NCBI GenBank assembly: GCA_944321335.1
Contig: CALUKX010000003.1
Span: forward strand, 41,546 to 105,545
Reading direction: 5' to 3'
Origin: an uncultured Phocaeicola sp.
GTDB lineage: Bacteria; Bacteroidota; Bacteroidia; Bacteroidales; Bacteroidaceae
DNA length: 64,000 nucleotides
The position numbers and the translations under genes were made by a program. Shown here piece after piece: positions 43,705 through 53,266 of the stretch. Within the stretch, counting starts at the first letter, position 1. Each line of letters starts with the position of its first letter. The notes below the pieces were generated by a model. It saw nothing but the letters and a program-made list of their open reading frames with translations, did not search any database and was not told where the DNA came from.

Positions 43705-45732
43705 TTATTTTTTGTAGTTCTTCAAACCTGTTTCCAGGAAGTTGATGTATTCAGGAATGTCTTCCTTGTATGCGAATGATTTGTTCAAAGGCATACCTTC
43801 GTTGTCAAGCAATACGTAGAATGGTTGTGCATTTGCACCGAACTTGGTTTGCTGAAGGTAGCTCCATTTGTCGCCGACTGTACGTAAGGTGCGCTGTGTA
43901 CCGTTTTCTGTAACCTTGATCGGTTCCGGCAATTTAGTCTTGTCGTCAACGTAAAGCGTAATCAGTACGTAATCGTTGTTCATGATGTCACGTACCTTGT
44001 CGTCTGTCCATACAGCCAACTCCATCTTACGACAGTTCACGCAACCATAACCTGTAAAATCAATCATCACAGGCTTATTGTGCTGGCGTGCATATTCCAT
44101 ACCTGCATCGTAGTCGTTGAACTGGGCATGTACTTCGTTTTTATACAGACTGAAGTCTTGAGTCGACATAGGAGGAGTGAAGGCGCTTACTGCTTTCAAC
44201 GGTGCTCCCCAAAGTCCGGGAATCATATATACTGAAAATGCCAATGAAATCAATGCAAGGAAGAAGCGGGTTACGCCAACCTTGTTGCTGTCGTCATCGT
44301 GCGGAAACTTGATTTTTCCAAGCAGGTAGAAGCCTAACAGTCCGAAGATTACAATCCATAATGCGAGGAATGTTTCACGGTCGAGCAATCCCCATCCGTA
44401 AGCCAGGTCGGCAACCGACAGGAACTTCAAGGCAAATGCAAGTTCCAGGAAACCTAATGTCACCTTAATTACGTTCATCCAACCGCCCGATTTAGGCATT
44501 GATTTCAACCATGACGGGAAGAGGGCGAACAAAGTAAACGGAAGAGCCAATGCAATGGCAAATCCCAGCATACCGATGGCCGGAGCAACGATTTCACCGG
44601 TTGTAGAAATCTCTACCAACAGGAATCCGATAATCGGACCTGTACAAGAGAAAGATACCAGTGAAAGGGTGAAAGCCATCAAGAAGATACTCAACAGACC
44701 TGTTGTCTGTTCTGCCTTGCTGTCGACAGCGTTACTCCATTTCGATGGCAAAGTGATTTCGAATGCCCCGAAGAAAGAAGCTGCAAATACAACCAGCATT
44801 AGGAAGAACAGTATATTAAAGATGGCATTTGTTGAAAGCGAGTTCAAGGCATTGGCACCAAAAATCAAGGTGATGGCCAGACCGAGAACCACATAAATCA
44901 CAACGATGGAAGCACCGTAAGTCCAAGCGTCGCGGATGCCTTTCTTCTTGTCTTTTGTACGTTTCAGGAAGAAGCTGACCGTCATCGGGATGATAGGCCA
45001 GACACATGGGGTGAACAAGGCAACCAATCCGCCGAGGAATCCGGCCAGGAAAATATAAATCAGTGAATGGGATTCCTCTCCTTCATGCTCGCCGTAATTC
45101 TGCAATTCGTCGATAACCGGTTTCCAATAATCGGTGGTTCCTTCCAACTGTGCATTCTGGTTGGCAGAAACTTTCATTGTATCGGCAGCCACGGTTGTAG
45201 CAACAGTATCTACGGCTGGAGCCGGTTCTTCTTTAACCGCTTCCTTAGCTGGTGCCGGTGTTCCGGCAGCGACGGGTGCAGTACCGTTGAATGTAAAGTC
45301 TACACTGGTAGGTGGCATACAGCTTGATTCGTTGCAGGCACCATATTCCAGGTAGCCGCTTATCGAATATTTCCCACCGTTCAGTTTGATTTTCTGGATG
45401 AACTTGGCTGTACCCTCGAAATATTTCACTTTCATCTCGAAAATCGGGTCCATCAGTTCAATCACATTTCCAACCGGAGTCAGTTTTCCGATAAGGCTGG
45501 CACCTTCAATCTTTTCCACGTTGAAAGTAGCCGAAGTTGGTCCATCCTCTCCTAAGTCAGTCGAATAAACGTGCCATCCTTGTGCAATGGAACCGGTGAA
45601 TACGATTTCCGCTTCAGTATCGGAAACTTTCTTCCATTCGGTCTTGAACTGCACGGGCGATTGCATCTGTGCAAAGATAGGCAAACATAGCACGGCCAGT
45701 AAAAACAGGCTTAATAAGTGTCTTTTTGTCAT
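43705..45732 (-). CDS. dsbD: DsbD-type thiol:disulfide interchange protein
   Basis: Moves reducing power from the cytoplasm to the periplasm. The 675 residues form three modules. A signal peptide leads into a periplasmic alpha domain with the Cys pair in GACNESSCMPP. A central membrane domain of about eight helices has its Cys motifs in TPCVWPIIPM and FSCTGPIIG. A C-terminal thioredoxin-like domain has GYGCVNCRKME. A Pro/Ala/Val-rich linker sits after the alpha domain. All redox cysteines are present. Confidence 0.92.
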   Translation of the reverse strand: MTKRHLLSLFLLAVLCLPIFAQMQSPVQFKTEWKKVSDTEAEIVFTGSIAQGWHVYSTDLGEDGPTSATFNVEKIEGASLIGKLTPVGNVIELMDPIFEMKVKYFEGTAKFIQKIKLNGGKYSISGYLEYGACNESSCMPPTSVDFTFNGTAPVAAGTPAPAKEAVKEEPAPAVDTVATTVAADTMKVSANQNAQLEGTTDYWKPVIDELQNYGEHEGEESHSLIYIFLAGFLGGLVALFTPCVWPIIPMTVSFFLKRTKDKKKGIRDAWTYGASIVVIYVVLGLAITLIFGANALNSLSTNAIFNILFFLMLVVFAASFFGAFEITLPSKWSNAVDSKAEQTTGLLSIFLMAFTLSLVSFSCTGPIIGFLLVEISTTGEIVAPAIGMLGFAIALALPFTLFALFPSWLKSMPKSGGWMNVIKVTLGFLELAFALKFLSVADLAYGWGLLDRETFLALWIVIFGLLGFYLLGKIKFPHDDDSNKVGVTRFFLALISLAFSVYMIPGLWGAPLKAVSAFTPPMSTQDFSLYKNEVHAQFNDYDAGMEYARQHNKPVMIDFTGYGCVNCRKMELAVWTDDKVRDIMNNDYVLITLYVDDKTKLPEPIKVTENGTQRTLRTVGDKWSYLQQTKFGANAQPFYVLLDNEGMPLNKSFAYKEDIPEYINFLETGLKNYKK

Positions 45733-45794
45733 CTGAAAGTTATTTAATTGATAATTATTCTTGTAAGAAACGAAAGATGCCTTTTGAACAAAAG

Positions 45795-45971
45795 TTACCA
45801 GAATTTGTTCTGTTCAGGGTTGTATTCGAAACCGGCGGCCTTCAACCGGTTGATAATTTCTTCTTTGTCGACGTCCAGATCATTACACAAGGCGTCCAAA
45901 GAGGGATAAACATCTCTCAGCTTCATATTTATCAGGCTGAAGAGCATCATCGGATCGTTCGGTAATTCCAT
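45795..45971 (-). CDS. DUF4250 small protein
   Basis: A 58-residue protein beginning MELPNDPMMLFSLINMKLRD, the hallmark of DUF4250. I chose the ATG at 45971 because the family starts there; an upstream start adds 15 unlike residues. The middle resembles a small helix-turn-helix (SLDALCNDLDVDKEEIINRL). Function unknown. It has its own -7 box. Confidence 0.85.
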   Translation of the reverse strand: MELPNDPMMLFSLINMKLRDVYPSLDALCNDLDVDKEEIINRLKAAGFEYNPEQNKFW

Positions 45972-46013
45972 AATTCTACAACTAAAAAAATACTGATTTT
46001 TGTAATTCGGGCA

Positions 46014-46021
46014 CAAAGTTA
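46014..46021 (-). promoter_or_regulatory. DUF4250 gene -7 promoter element
   Basis: TAACTTTG on the minus strand, 43 nt before the ATG; -33 box not evident. Confidence 0.45.
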
Positions 46022-46087
46022 CTTAATTTATTATGAAATAAATACTAAACTTTTCTTTATTAGTCATATAAACTGCAGAAAAAACAT

Positions 46088-46095
46088 TAACTTTG
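46088..46095 (+). promoter_or_regulatory. purB -7 promoter element
   Basis: TAACTTTG, 43 nt before the purB start; no TTTG at the expected -33 spacing. No PurR-like operator recognised. Confidence 0.45.
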
Positions 46096-46137
46096 CACAT
46101 TCATTAATGGATTATTAGAACAAAACTATAAAAGAAC

Positions 46138-47487
46138 ATGATGGAGCTTGACTTACTCACAGCTGTTTCGCCGATTGATGGCCGATACAGAAGCAAAGCG
46201 GGAGCTTTGGCTGCTTATTTCTCTGAGTATGCGCTGATGAAATATCGTGTGCGCGTCGAGATTGAATATTTTATTACTTTATGTGAATTGCCGTTGCCAC
46301 AGTTGGATAGCTTTGATCACGCTCGTTTCAAGGCTTTGCGTGATATATACCGCAATTTCTCTGAAGCAGATGCGCAGCGTATCAAGGAAATCGAAAGTGT
46401 AACAAACCATGATGTGAAGGCTGTTGAGTATTTCATTAAGGAGCAGTTCGATAAACTAGGGGGAATGGAACAGTATAAGGAGTTCATTCATTTCGGACTG
46501 ACTTCACAGGATATCAACAATACTTCCGTTCCATTGTCGATCAAGGATGCGTTGGAGGAAGTATACTATCCACAAATCCAGAAACTGATCGATCAGCTCA
46601 CTGCTTATGCTGAAGAATGGAAAGATATCCCGATGTTGGCAAAAACTCACGGTCAGCCGGCTTCTCCGACTCGTCTGGGAAAAGAAATTATGGTGTTTGC
46701 CTATCGTCTGAACCGTCAGTTGGCAGCTTTGAAGGCTTGTCCGATTACTGCAAAATTTGGAGGTGCTACAGGAAATTACAATGCTCATCATGTTGCTTAT
46801 CCGGCATACGACTGGAAAGCATTCGGTAACAAGTTCGTTGCTGAAAAATTGGGGTTGGAACGCGAAGAGTATACAACACAGATTTCAAACTATGACAATC
46901 TGGGAGCAATCTTCGATGCCATGAAGCGCATCAATACCATTATGATTGATATGAACCGCGATTTCTGGCAATATATCTCTATGGAATACTTCAAGCAGAA
47001 GATCAAGGCCGGTGAAGTGGGATCAAGCGCTATGCCGCATAAGGTCAATCCGATCGACTTTGAAAATGCTGAGGGTAACTTGGGTATGGCGAATGCCGTT
47101 CTGGAACATTTGTCGACCAAATTGCCGGTTTCACGTTTGCAGCGTGACCTGACCGACTCTACCGTATTGCGCAATATCGGTGTTCCTTTCGGTCATACCG
47201 TTATCGCAATCCAGAGTTCATTGAAGGGATTGGGTAAACTTTTATTGAACGAACACAAGATTTATGAAGATTTGGATAATTGCTGGAGCGTGGTTGCCGA
47301 AGCTATCCAGACTATCTTGCGCCGTGAGGCTTATCCGCATCCGTACGAAGCACTGAAGGCATTGACCCGTACAAACCAGGCAATCAACGAAGCTTCTATC
47401 AAAGATTTTATTGAAACTTTGAACGTTAGCGAAGAAATTAAAAATGAATTACGTGCGATTACTCCTCATAATTATACTGGAATGTAA
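46138..47487 (+). CDS. purB: Adenylosuccinate lyase
   Basis: Catalyses two fumarate-releasing steps of purine synthesis (SAICAR to AICAR, adenylosuccinate to AMP). In its 449 residues the fumarase/aspartase signature GSSAMPHKVNPIDFENAEGN and the start LTAVSPIDGRYRSK are typical of the long E. coli-type PurB. The second Met (46141) is an alternative start. Adjacent to the pseudouridine synthase gene, 61 nt apart. Confidence 0.97.
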   Translation: MMELDLLTAVSPIDGRYRSKAGALAAYFSEYALMKYRVRVEIEYFITLCELPLPQLDSFDHARFKALRDIYRNFSEADAQRIKEIESVTNHDVKAVEYFIKEQFDKLGGMEQYKEFIHFGLTSQDINNTSVPLSIKDALEEVYYPQIQKLIDQLTAYAEEWKDIPMLAKTHGQPASPTRLGKEIMVFAYRLNRQLAALKACPITAKFGGATGNYNAHHVAYPAYDWKAFGNKFVAEKLGLEREEYTTQISNYDNLGAIFDAMKRINTIMIDMNRDFWQYISMEYFKQKIKAGEVGSSAMPHKVNPIDFENAEGNLGMANAVLEHLSTKLPVSRLQRDLTDSTVLRNIGVPFGHTVIAIQSSLKGLGKLLLNEHKIYEDLDNCWSVVAEAIQTILRREAYPHPYEALKALTRTNQAINEASIKDFIETLNVSEEIKNELRAITPHNYTGM

Positions 47488-47548
47488 TTGTAGTAACTAT
47501 AAAATTAGGCCCGAGAGGGTAAGTATTAATTATTAAATCGAAATTATT

Positions 47549-48880
47549 ATGGCAGAAAGAGAAAACAGACAGGAAGGCGAAAACAGCCAGTCTAGCCGCG
47601 ATGGTTACAAGTCTTACAACAGAGAAGGTTATAACAAATACAACCGTAACGAAGGTGGTAGCGGATATGGACGTCGTCCGCGTTTTAATCCGAACAGTGA
47701 AGGTGGTGATCGTACTCATCGTTCATCTTATAATCCTCGTTTCAACAACAATAACGGGGAAGGTGGCGAACAGCGTAGCTATCGTCCTCGCTTCAATAAC
47801 GGTCAGCAAGGGGAAGGCGGTTACCGCCAACGTTCCTATGGCCGCAACAATGAAGGTGGGGAACGTTCTTCTTACAATCCTCGTTTTAATAACGGTGGTC
47901 GTCAGCAACGTTCGTACAATCCGCGCTTCAATAACAACAATGGCGAAGGCGGCGAACAGCGCAGCTATCGTCCGCGTTTCAACAATGGCGGACAGGGCGA
48001 AGGCGGTTATCGTCAGCAGCGTCCGCGTTTCAATAACGGCGGACAGGGTGGCTATGGCCGTCAGCAGGGTGGTTACCGTCAGCGTACCGGCGATTACAAT
48101 CCGAATGCTAAGTATAGCATGAAGAAGCAGATCGAGTACAAGGATGTGTTGACCGATCCGAACGAACCGATCCGTTTGAACAAGTTCCTGGCTAATGCCG
48201 GTATCTGTTCTCGTCGTGAGGCGGATGAATTCATCACTGCAGGTGTGGTTTCAGTCAATGGCGTTGTGGTAACCGAACTGGGTACCAAGGTAAAACGCTC
48301 GGATGAAATCAAGTTCCACGACCAGCCGGTGAATATCGAACGTAAGGTTTACGTGTTGCTGAACAAACCGAAAGACTGTGTAACTACTTCCGATGATCCT
48401 CAGGAACGTAAGACTGTAATGGATTTTGTTAAGGGTGCTTGCAAGGAACGCATCTATCCGGTAGGTCGTCTCGACCGTAACACAACCGGTGTGCTGTTGC
48501 TGACAAACGACGGTGACTTGGCTTCGAAGCTGACTCATCCGAAATACCTGAAGAAGAAAATCTATCACGTATATTGCGACAAGAATGTAACCAAGGCCGA
48601 TCTCGACCAGATTGCTTCGGGTATAACCTTGGATGACGGTGAAATCCATGCTGATGCAATCAGCTATGCATCGGATACCGACAAGTCGCAGGTAGGTATC
48701 GAAATCCATTCAGGTAAGAACCGTATCGTCCGCCGTATCTTCGAATCATTGGGATACCGTGTTGTAAAACTTGACCGTGTTTACTTTGCAGGTCTGACAA
48801 AGAAAGGCCTTCGCCGTGGCGACTGGCGCTACTTGACAGAACAGGAAGTGAACATGCTCCGTATGGGCTCTTTTGAATAA
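47549..48880 (+). CDS. rRNA pseudouridine synthase (RsuA/RluB type) with repetitive Arg/Asn/Gly-rich N-terminus
   Basis: Isomerises uridine to pseudouridine in rRNA. The C-terminal half is canonical: S4 RNA-binding domain (IRLNKFLANAGICSRREADEF), then the catalytic loop GRLDRNTTGVLLLTNDGDL with its Asp. The first ~190 residues are low complexity, built from units such as YNPRFNN, RSYRPRFNN and GEGGYRQ. One ~25-residue block occurs twice (about 47726-47803 and 47911-47992). The tail probably adds non-specific RNA binding. It is likely RluB by family, but the site is not determined. Confidence 0.9.
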   Translation: MAERENRQEGENSQSSRDGYKSYNREGYNKYNRNEGGSGYGRRPRFNPNSEGGDRTHRSSYNPRFNNNNGEGGEQRSYRPRFNNGQQGEGGYRQRSYGRNNEGGERSSYNPRFNNGGRQQRSYNPRFNNNNGEGGEQRSYRPRFNNGGQGEGGYRQQRPRFNNGGQGGYGRQQGGYRQRTGDYNPNAKYSMKKQIEYKDVLTDPNEPIRLNKFLANAGICSRREADEFITAGVVSVNGVVVTELGTKVKRSDEIKFHDQPVNIERKVYVLLNKPKDCVTTSDDPQERKTVMDFVKGACKERIYPVGRLDRNTTGVLLLTNDGDLASKLTHPKYLKKKIYHVYCDKNVTKADLDQIASGITLDDGEIHADAISYASDTDKSQVGIEIHSGKNRIVRRIFESLGYRVVKLDRVYFAGLTKKGLRRGDWRYLTEQEVNMLRMGSFE

Positions 48881-48898
48881 TATATTATATAATGTGTA

Positions 48899-48920
48899 GG
48901 GCAGGCTTGTGGGCCTGCCC
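48899..48920 (+). terminator. GC-rich hairpin between the pseudouridine synthase gene and asnS
   Basis: Perfect 8-bp stem GGGCAGGC / GCCTGCCC with no T-run after it, 34 nt before the asnS ATG. It may be an attenuator-like or weak terminator structure. Confidence 0.45.
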
Positions 48921-48953
48921 TCCTGCGTATCAAAACACATAAAACAAAATACA

Positions 48954-50357
48954 ATGGAAACAATTCGTAGAACAAAAATTGTTGACTTGCTGAAGCGTGA
49001 TGACTTTGGCGCGATGGTCAATGTGAAAGGTTGGGTACGTACCCGCCGTGGTAGCAAACAAGTTAACTTTATCGCCTTGAATGACGGTTCTACTATAAAT
49101 AATGTACAGATTGTAGTTGACTTGGCTAACTTTGATGAGGAGATGCTGAAACAGATTACAACCGGTGCATGTCTTAGTGTAAACGGAGAACTGGTGAAAT
49201 CGGTAGGAGCCGGTCAGGCTGCCGAAATTCAGGCACGGGAAATTGAGGTGTTGGGTACTTGCGACAATACATATCCGTTGCAGAAGAAGGGACACTCAAT
49301 GGAGTTCCTGCGTGAAATCGCTCACTTGCGTCCGCGTACCAATACATTCGGTGCGGTGTTCCGTATCCGTCACAACATGGCAATCGCTATCCACAAATTC
49401 TTCCACGAACGTGGTTTCTTCTATTTCCATACTCCGCTGATTACTGCATCCGACTGTGAAGGTGCCGGCCAGATGTTCCAGGTTACAACCATGAACCTGT
49501 ACGACTTGAAGAAGGACGAAAACGGTTCCATCATCTATGATAATGATTTCTTCGGAAAACAGGCCAGCTTGACTGTTTCCGGTCAGTTGGAAGGCGAATT
49601 GGCTGCAACTGCCTTGGGCGCGATCTATACTTTCGGCCCTACATTCCGTGCGGAAAATTCGAATACTCCCCGTCACTTGGCAGAGTTCTGGATGATTGAA
49701 CCGGAGGTTGCTTTCAACGATATCAACGACAATATGGATTTGGCTGAAGAGTTCATCAAGTATTGCGTACAGTGGGCTCTCGACAATTGCTATGATGATG
49801 TCAAGTTCTTGAACGACATGTTCGACAAAGGTTTGATTGAACGTCTGCAGGGTGTCTTGAAAGAATCGTTCGTCCGTCTGCCTTATACAGAAGGTATCAA
49901 GATATTGGAAGATGCCGTTGCCAAAGGACATAAGTTTGAATTTCCGGTTTATTGGGGAGTTGACCTGGCTTCGGAACACGAACGCTTCCTGGTTGAAGAA
50001 CACTTCAAACGTCCGGTTATCCTGACCGACTATCCGAAGGAAATCAAGGCATTCTATATGAAACAGAACGAAGACGGAAAGACTGTCCGTGCAATGGACG
50101 TCTTGTTCCCGAAGATCGGTGAAATCATCGGCGGTTCGGAACGTGAAGAAAATTACGATAAGCTCTTGAACCGTATTCAGGAACTGAATATCCCGATGAA
50201 GGATATGTGGTGGTATCTCGATACACGTAAGTTCGGTACTTGTCCTCATTCCGGATTCGGTCTGGGATTCGAACGTCTGCTGTTGTTTGTGACAGGCATG
50301 GCAAACATCCGCGACGTGATACCTTTCCCGCGTACTCCGCGTAACGCAGAATTCTAA
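48954..50357 (+). CDS. asnS: Asparaginyl-tRNA synthetase
   Basis: Class II synthetase charging tRNA-Asn. The start at 48954 ([13 protein letters not shown]) gives 467 residues, the family length; an upstream in-frame start reads through the hairpin. The OB-fold anticodon domain ([17 protein letters not shown]) and class II motifs [19 protein letters not shown] and [10 protein letters not shown] are present. A terminator follows. Confidence 0.96.
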   Translation: METIRRTKIVDLLKRDDFGAMVNVKGWVRTRRGSKQVNFIALNDGSTINNVQIVVDLANFDEEMLKQITTGACLSVNGELVKSVGAGQAAEIQAREIEVLGTCDNTYPLQKKGHSMEFLREIAHLRPRTNTFGAVFRIRHNMAIAIHKFFHERGFFYFHTPLITASDCEGAGQMFQVTTMNLYDLKKDENGSIIYDNDFFGKQASLTVSGQLEGELAATALGAIYTFGPTFRAENSNTPRHLAEFWMIEPEVAFNDINDNMDLAEEFIKYCVQWALDNCYDDVKFLNDMFDKGLIERLQGVLKESFVRLPYTEGIKILEDAVAKGHKFEFPVYWGVDLASEHERFLVEEHFKRPVILTDYPKEIKAFYMKQNEDGKTVRAMDVLFPKIGEIIGGSEREENYDKLLNRIQELNIPMKDMWWYLDTRKFGTCPHSGFGLGFERLLLFVTGMANIRDVIPFPRTPRNAEF

Positions 50358-50381
50358 TTTTATCTACCAGATAACACTATG

Positions 50382-50420
50382 GACGCCGGTCGGACTGAAA
50401 ATTCCCGTCTGTCCGGCGTC
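50382..50420 (+). terminator. Terminator after asnS
   Basis: GACGCCGG...GGAC / GTC...CCGGCGTC hairpin, then TTGCTTT, 25 nt after the stop. Confidence 0.75.
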
Positions 50421-50534
50421 TTGCTTTCATGCGAGGTGGGATGAGACCAGGATTGATATTCCGGAAGCCGGATAAAAAATGAGGAGCTTGATAAATTATG
50501 TTTTGAAAATGAGTGGTTTATTAATAAAAATTTG

Positions 50535-50542
50535 TATATTTG
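50535..50542 (+). promoter_or_regulatory. DUF4488 gene -7 promoter element
   Basis: TATATTTG, 33 nt before the ATG at 50575; -33 box not at the right spacing. Confidence 0.45.
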
Positions 50543-50574
50543 AAACAAATGTTAACCCTCAAATTTTTATCGAT

Positions 50575-51066
50575 ATGAAAATCGGAAAACTTTTATTGAC
50601 ATTGACTCTGTCCTTGTTGTCGGTAGGCATAACATGGGCGCAGGATGCTAAAGAAAAAGATCCAAACAGTCTGAATGGAATATGGCAGATGTGTTTCTAC
50701 CGTTCCGCTTCTCCGGACATCCCGGGAGAACTCAAAACCAGCAATTCGTTAAAGATCCTTGCTGATGATGGAAATTATTATAACTTGGTAATGATGCCCC
50801 AAGGGGCGATAATCATCGGATATGGGACCTACTCCGTCCCTGAAAAAGGTGTTTTGGCAGAAAAGGTTGAGAAGAACATCCATCTACCTCAACTCAATGG
50901 CCAAAGGAACGACCTGCATTTTGAACTTCGTGAGGGTGGTGACTTGATGTATGTTAAATACTTTCTCAAGAATGATATCCACGGCAATGAAATCAACTCA
51001 TGGAATTATGAAATCTGGAAACGGGTTGAAATGCCTGATTCTTATCCGGAAAACATTATCCGATAA
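50575..51066 (+). CDS. DUF4488-type secreted protein
   Basis: A 163-residue exported protein. The ATG at 50575 gives a signal peptide MKIGKLLLTLTLSLLSVG...TWA. The mature part opens with LNGIWQMCFY and continues as a small beta-rich, lipocalin-like domain (LKILADDGNYYNLVMM; GYGTYSVPEKG; WKRVEMPDSYPENIIR). I associate this pattern with DUF4488, known almost only in Bacteroidales. Stand-alone gene between two terminators; function unknown. Confidence 0.72.
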   Translation: MKIGKLLLTLTLSLLSVGITWAQDAKEKDPNSLNGIWQMCFYRSASPDIPGELKTSNSLKILADDGNYYNLVMMPQGAIIIGYGTYSVPEKGVLAEKVEKNIHLPQLNGQRNDLHFELREGGDLMYVKYFLKNDIHGNEINSWNYEIWKRVEMPDSYPENIIR

Positions 51067-51088
51067 TATGAATGGATGAAATTGCCTG

Positions 51089-51132
51089 CGCCGTCCGGAC
51101 GTGTTTCAACCTGTCCGGACGGCGTTGTTTTT
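51089..51132 (+). terminator. Terminator after the DUF4488 gene
   Basis: Perfect 12-bp stem CGCCGTCCGGAC / GTCCGGACGGCG followed by TTGTTTTTG. Confidence 0.92.
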
Positions 51133-51220
51133 GCCTTCCACGTTTCGGCTGGCCGATGTGAAACTAGGGATAAAGCAAGAAATATCAAGTCCTTATCGGT
51201 AGAAAAAAAAGCTTAAAATC

Positions 51221-51251
51221 TTTGCCAGTTCAGAGAAAAGCCGTACCTTTG
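51221..51251 (+). promoter_or_regulatory. rplM operon promoter, perfect Bacteroidota consensus
   Basis: TTTG (51221-51224), 19 bp, TACCTTTG (51244-51251). The transcript would have a leader of about 118 nt, starting with a small hairpin TTATCA/TGATAA (51264-51279). No other promoter this good is seen before rpsI, rpsB or tsf. Confidence 0.8.
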
Positions 51252-51375
51252 CAAGCCGATTATTATCAAATAGTGATAAAATTTTAATTCTGAACGCTTT
51301 ATTCTTCTTGTCCGGGAAGGTGAGGCGCGAGGAAAAATTGTTTTTTAGTAGTTAACATTTTAAAAAGATTTAAGA

Positions 51376-51837
51376 GTGGATACTTTAAGTTACAAGACCA
51401 TTTCTGCAAACAAGGAAACTGTGACCAAAGAATGGGTTGTAGTTGATGCTACCGATCAGGTCGTTGGCCGTCTCGGTGCTAAAGTTGCGAAACTGTTGAG
51501 AGGTAAGTACAAACCGAACTTTACCCCTCATGTAGACTGCGGTGATAACGTAATCATCATCAATGCAGACAAAGTGAGATTTACAGGTAACAAGATGACA
51601 GACAAGATTTACCTGAGTTATACTGGCTACCCGGGTGGTCAGCGTGAAACTACTCCAGCTCGTATTCTGGCTAAACCGAACGGCGCTGAGAAGTTGATGA
51701 AGAAAGTAGTAAAAGGTATGCTTCCTAAGAATCGTCTGGGAGCTAAATTGCTGGGTAACTTGTATGTGTATGCAGGTTCTGAACACAAACACGAAGCTCA
51801 GACTCCGAAAGTAATTGATATTAACACACTTAAATAA
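51376..51837 (+). CDS. rplM: 50S ribosomal protein L13
   Basis: Early-assembly 50S protein of 153 residues. It starts with GTG (MDTLSYKTISANK), the only non-ATG start I assigned here; no in-frame upstream ATG fits. Core motifs WVVVDATDQVVGRLGAKVA and YTGYPGGQRETTP are typical. It is six nt ahead of rpsI. Confidence 0.97.
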   Translation: MDTLSYKTISANKETVTKEWVVVDATDQVVGRLGAKVAKLLRGKYKPNFTPHVDCGDNVIIINADKVRFTGNKMTDKIYLSYTGYPGGQRETTPARILAKPNGAEKLMKKVVKGMLPKNRLGAKLLGNLYVYAGSEHKHEAQTPKVIDINTLK

Positions 51838-51843
51838 TAGAGA

Positions 51844-52230
51844 ATGGAAGTAGTAAATGCATTAGGAAGACGTAAAAGCGCCGTTGCTCGCGTTTTCGTA
51901 ACAGAAGGTACAGGAAAGATTACTATCAACAAGAGAGACCTTGCACAGTACTTTCCATCATCAATTCTGCAGTATGTAGTTAAGCAGCCTCTGAACAAGT
52001 TGGAAGTTGCTGAAAAATATGATATCAAAGTTAACTTGTGCGGTGGTGGTTTCACCGGTCAGTCTCAGGCTTTGCGTCTGGCTATCGCTCGTGCTTTGGT
52101 AAAAATCAACCCTGAAGACAAGAAGGCTCTTCGTGCAGAAGGCTTCATGACTCGTGACTCACGTGAAGTTGAACGTAAGAAACCGGGTCGTCCAAAAGCA
52201 CGTCGCAGATTCCAGTTCAGTAAACGTTAA
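51844..52230 (+). CDS. rpsI: 30S ribosomal protein S9
   Basis: The 128 residues include NALGRRKSAVARVFV at the start and the C-terminal RPKARRRFQFSKR tail that reaches the P-site tRNA. The usual rplM-rpsI pair. Confidence 0.97.
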   Translation: MEVVNALGRRKSAVARVFVTEGTGKITINKRDLAQYFPSSILQYVVKQPLNKLEVAEKYDIKVNLCGGGFTGQSQALRLAIARALVKINPEDKKALRAEGFMTRDSREVERKKPGRPKARRRFQFSKR

Positions 52231-52273
52231 GAGTTGGTGGAATGTTGGATCGGACAAGTTGCTTAATTTATTT

Positions 52274-52300
52274 CAACTTTCACTGTTCAACTCTCAACTG
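52274..52300. repeat. Short CAACT-type repeat in the rpsI-rpsB gap
   Basis: A 27-bp string of CAACTTTCA/CAACTCTCA units. Its reverse complement nearly matches the left arm of the repeat at 53267-53340. The rest of the 189-bp gap holds only a small GTTTAG/CTAAAC hairpin (52309-52323). Confidence 0.5.
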
Positions 52301-52419
52301 AAAAAGCGTTTAGTATCTAAACTGTCAGGATTTTCCCTACAAGTGTTTGCGGAGAAACTACCGGGCAGTTGGTTCAATTAAAACAAAAAAGAAAGTAAAC
52401 GATTTAAAGATTTAAAACA

Positions 52420-53256
52420 ATGTCAAGAGTAAATTTTGATACATTATTGGAGGCTGGTTGCCACTTCGGACACCTTAAGAGAAAGTGGAACCCTGCAATG
52501 GCTCCGTATATTTTCATGGAACGCAACGGTATCCATATCATCGATTTGAACAAGACCGTTGTAAAAGTAGAAGAAGCTGCTGAAGCTTTGAAACAGATTG
52601 CAAAATCAGGAAAGAAAGTCCTGTTCGTTGCTACTAAGAAACAAGCTAAACAGGTTGTAGCTGAAAAGGCTGCTTCTGTAAACATGCCGTACGTAATCGA
52701 GCGTTGGCCGGGTGGTATGTTGACTAACTTCCCGACTATCCGTAAGGCTGTGAAGAAAATGGCTACTATCGATAAGTTGACTAACGATGGTACTTACTCA
52801 AACTTGTCAAAGAGAGAAATCCTTCAGATCTCTCGTCAGCGCGCTAAGTTGGAAAAGAACTTGGGTTCTATCGCTGACCTGACTCGTCTGCCTTCTGCAT
52901 TGTTCGTAATCGACGTATTGAAAGAAAACATTGCAGTTCGTGAAGCAAACCGTTTGGGTATTCCAGTATTCGCAATCGTTGATACTAACTCAGATCCTTC
53001 AAACGTAGATTTCGTTATCCCGGCTAACGATGACGCTACTAAGTCAGTAGAAGTTATCTTGGATGCTTGCTGCGCTGCAATGGCTGAAGGTCTGGAAGAA
53101 AGAAAAGCTGAAAAGGTAGATATGGAAGCTGCAGGTGAAAACGCACCGAAGGCTGCTAAGAAGAAAACTACCAAGGCTCGTATGGATAAGGCAGAAGAAG
53201 ATGCTATCAACGCATCAAAGGCTGCTGCTTTCATGGGTAAAGACGAAGAAGCTTAA
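52420..53256 (+). CDS. rpsB: 30S ribosomal protein S2
   Basis: The 278 residues show the S2 motifs LLEAGCHFGHLKRKWNP and VIDTNSDPSNVDFVIPAND-like region (AIVDTNSDPSNVDFVIP). A Lys/Ala/Glu-rich extension of about 50 residues follows, common in Bacteroidota. In one operon with tsf, as in most bacteria. Confidence 0.97.
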   Translation: MSRVNFDTLLEAGCHFGHLKRKWNPAMAPYIFMERNGIHIIDLNKTVVKVEEAAEALKQIAKSGKKVLFVATKKQAKQVVAEKAASVNMPYVIERWPGGMLTNFPTIRKAVKKMATIDKLTNDGTYSNLSKREILQISRQRAKLEKNLGSIADLTRLPSALFVIDVLKENIAVREANRLGIPVFAIVDTNSDPSNVDFVIPANDDATKSVEVILDACCAAMAEGLEERKAEKVDMEAAGENAPKAAKKKTTKARMDKAEEDAINASKAAAFMGKDEEA

Positions 53257-53266
53257 TATACTATAA

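Noticed and set aside
47601-48122. Long plus-strand frame inside the pseudouridine synthase gene
   Set aside because: A frame-shifted shadow of the repetitive tail; Val/Ile/Thr-rich nonsense with no start context.
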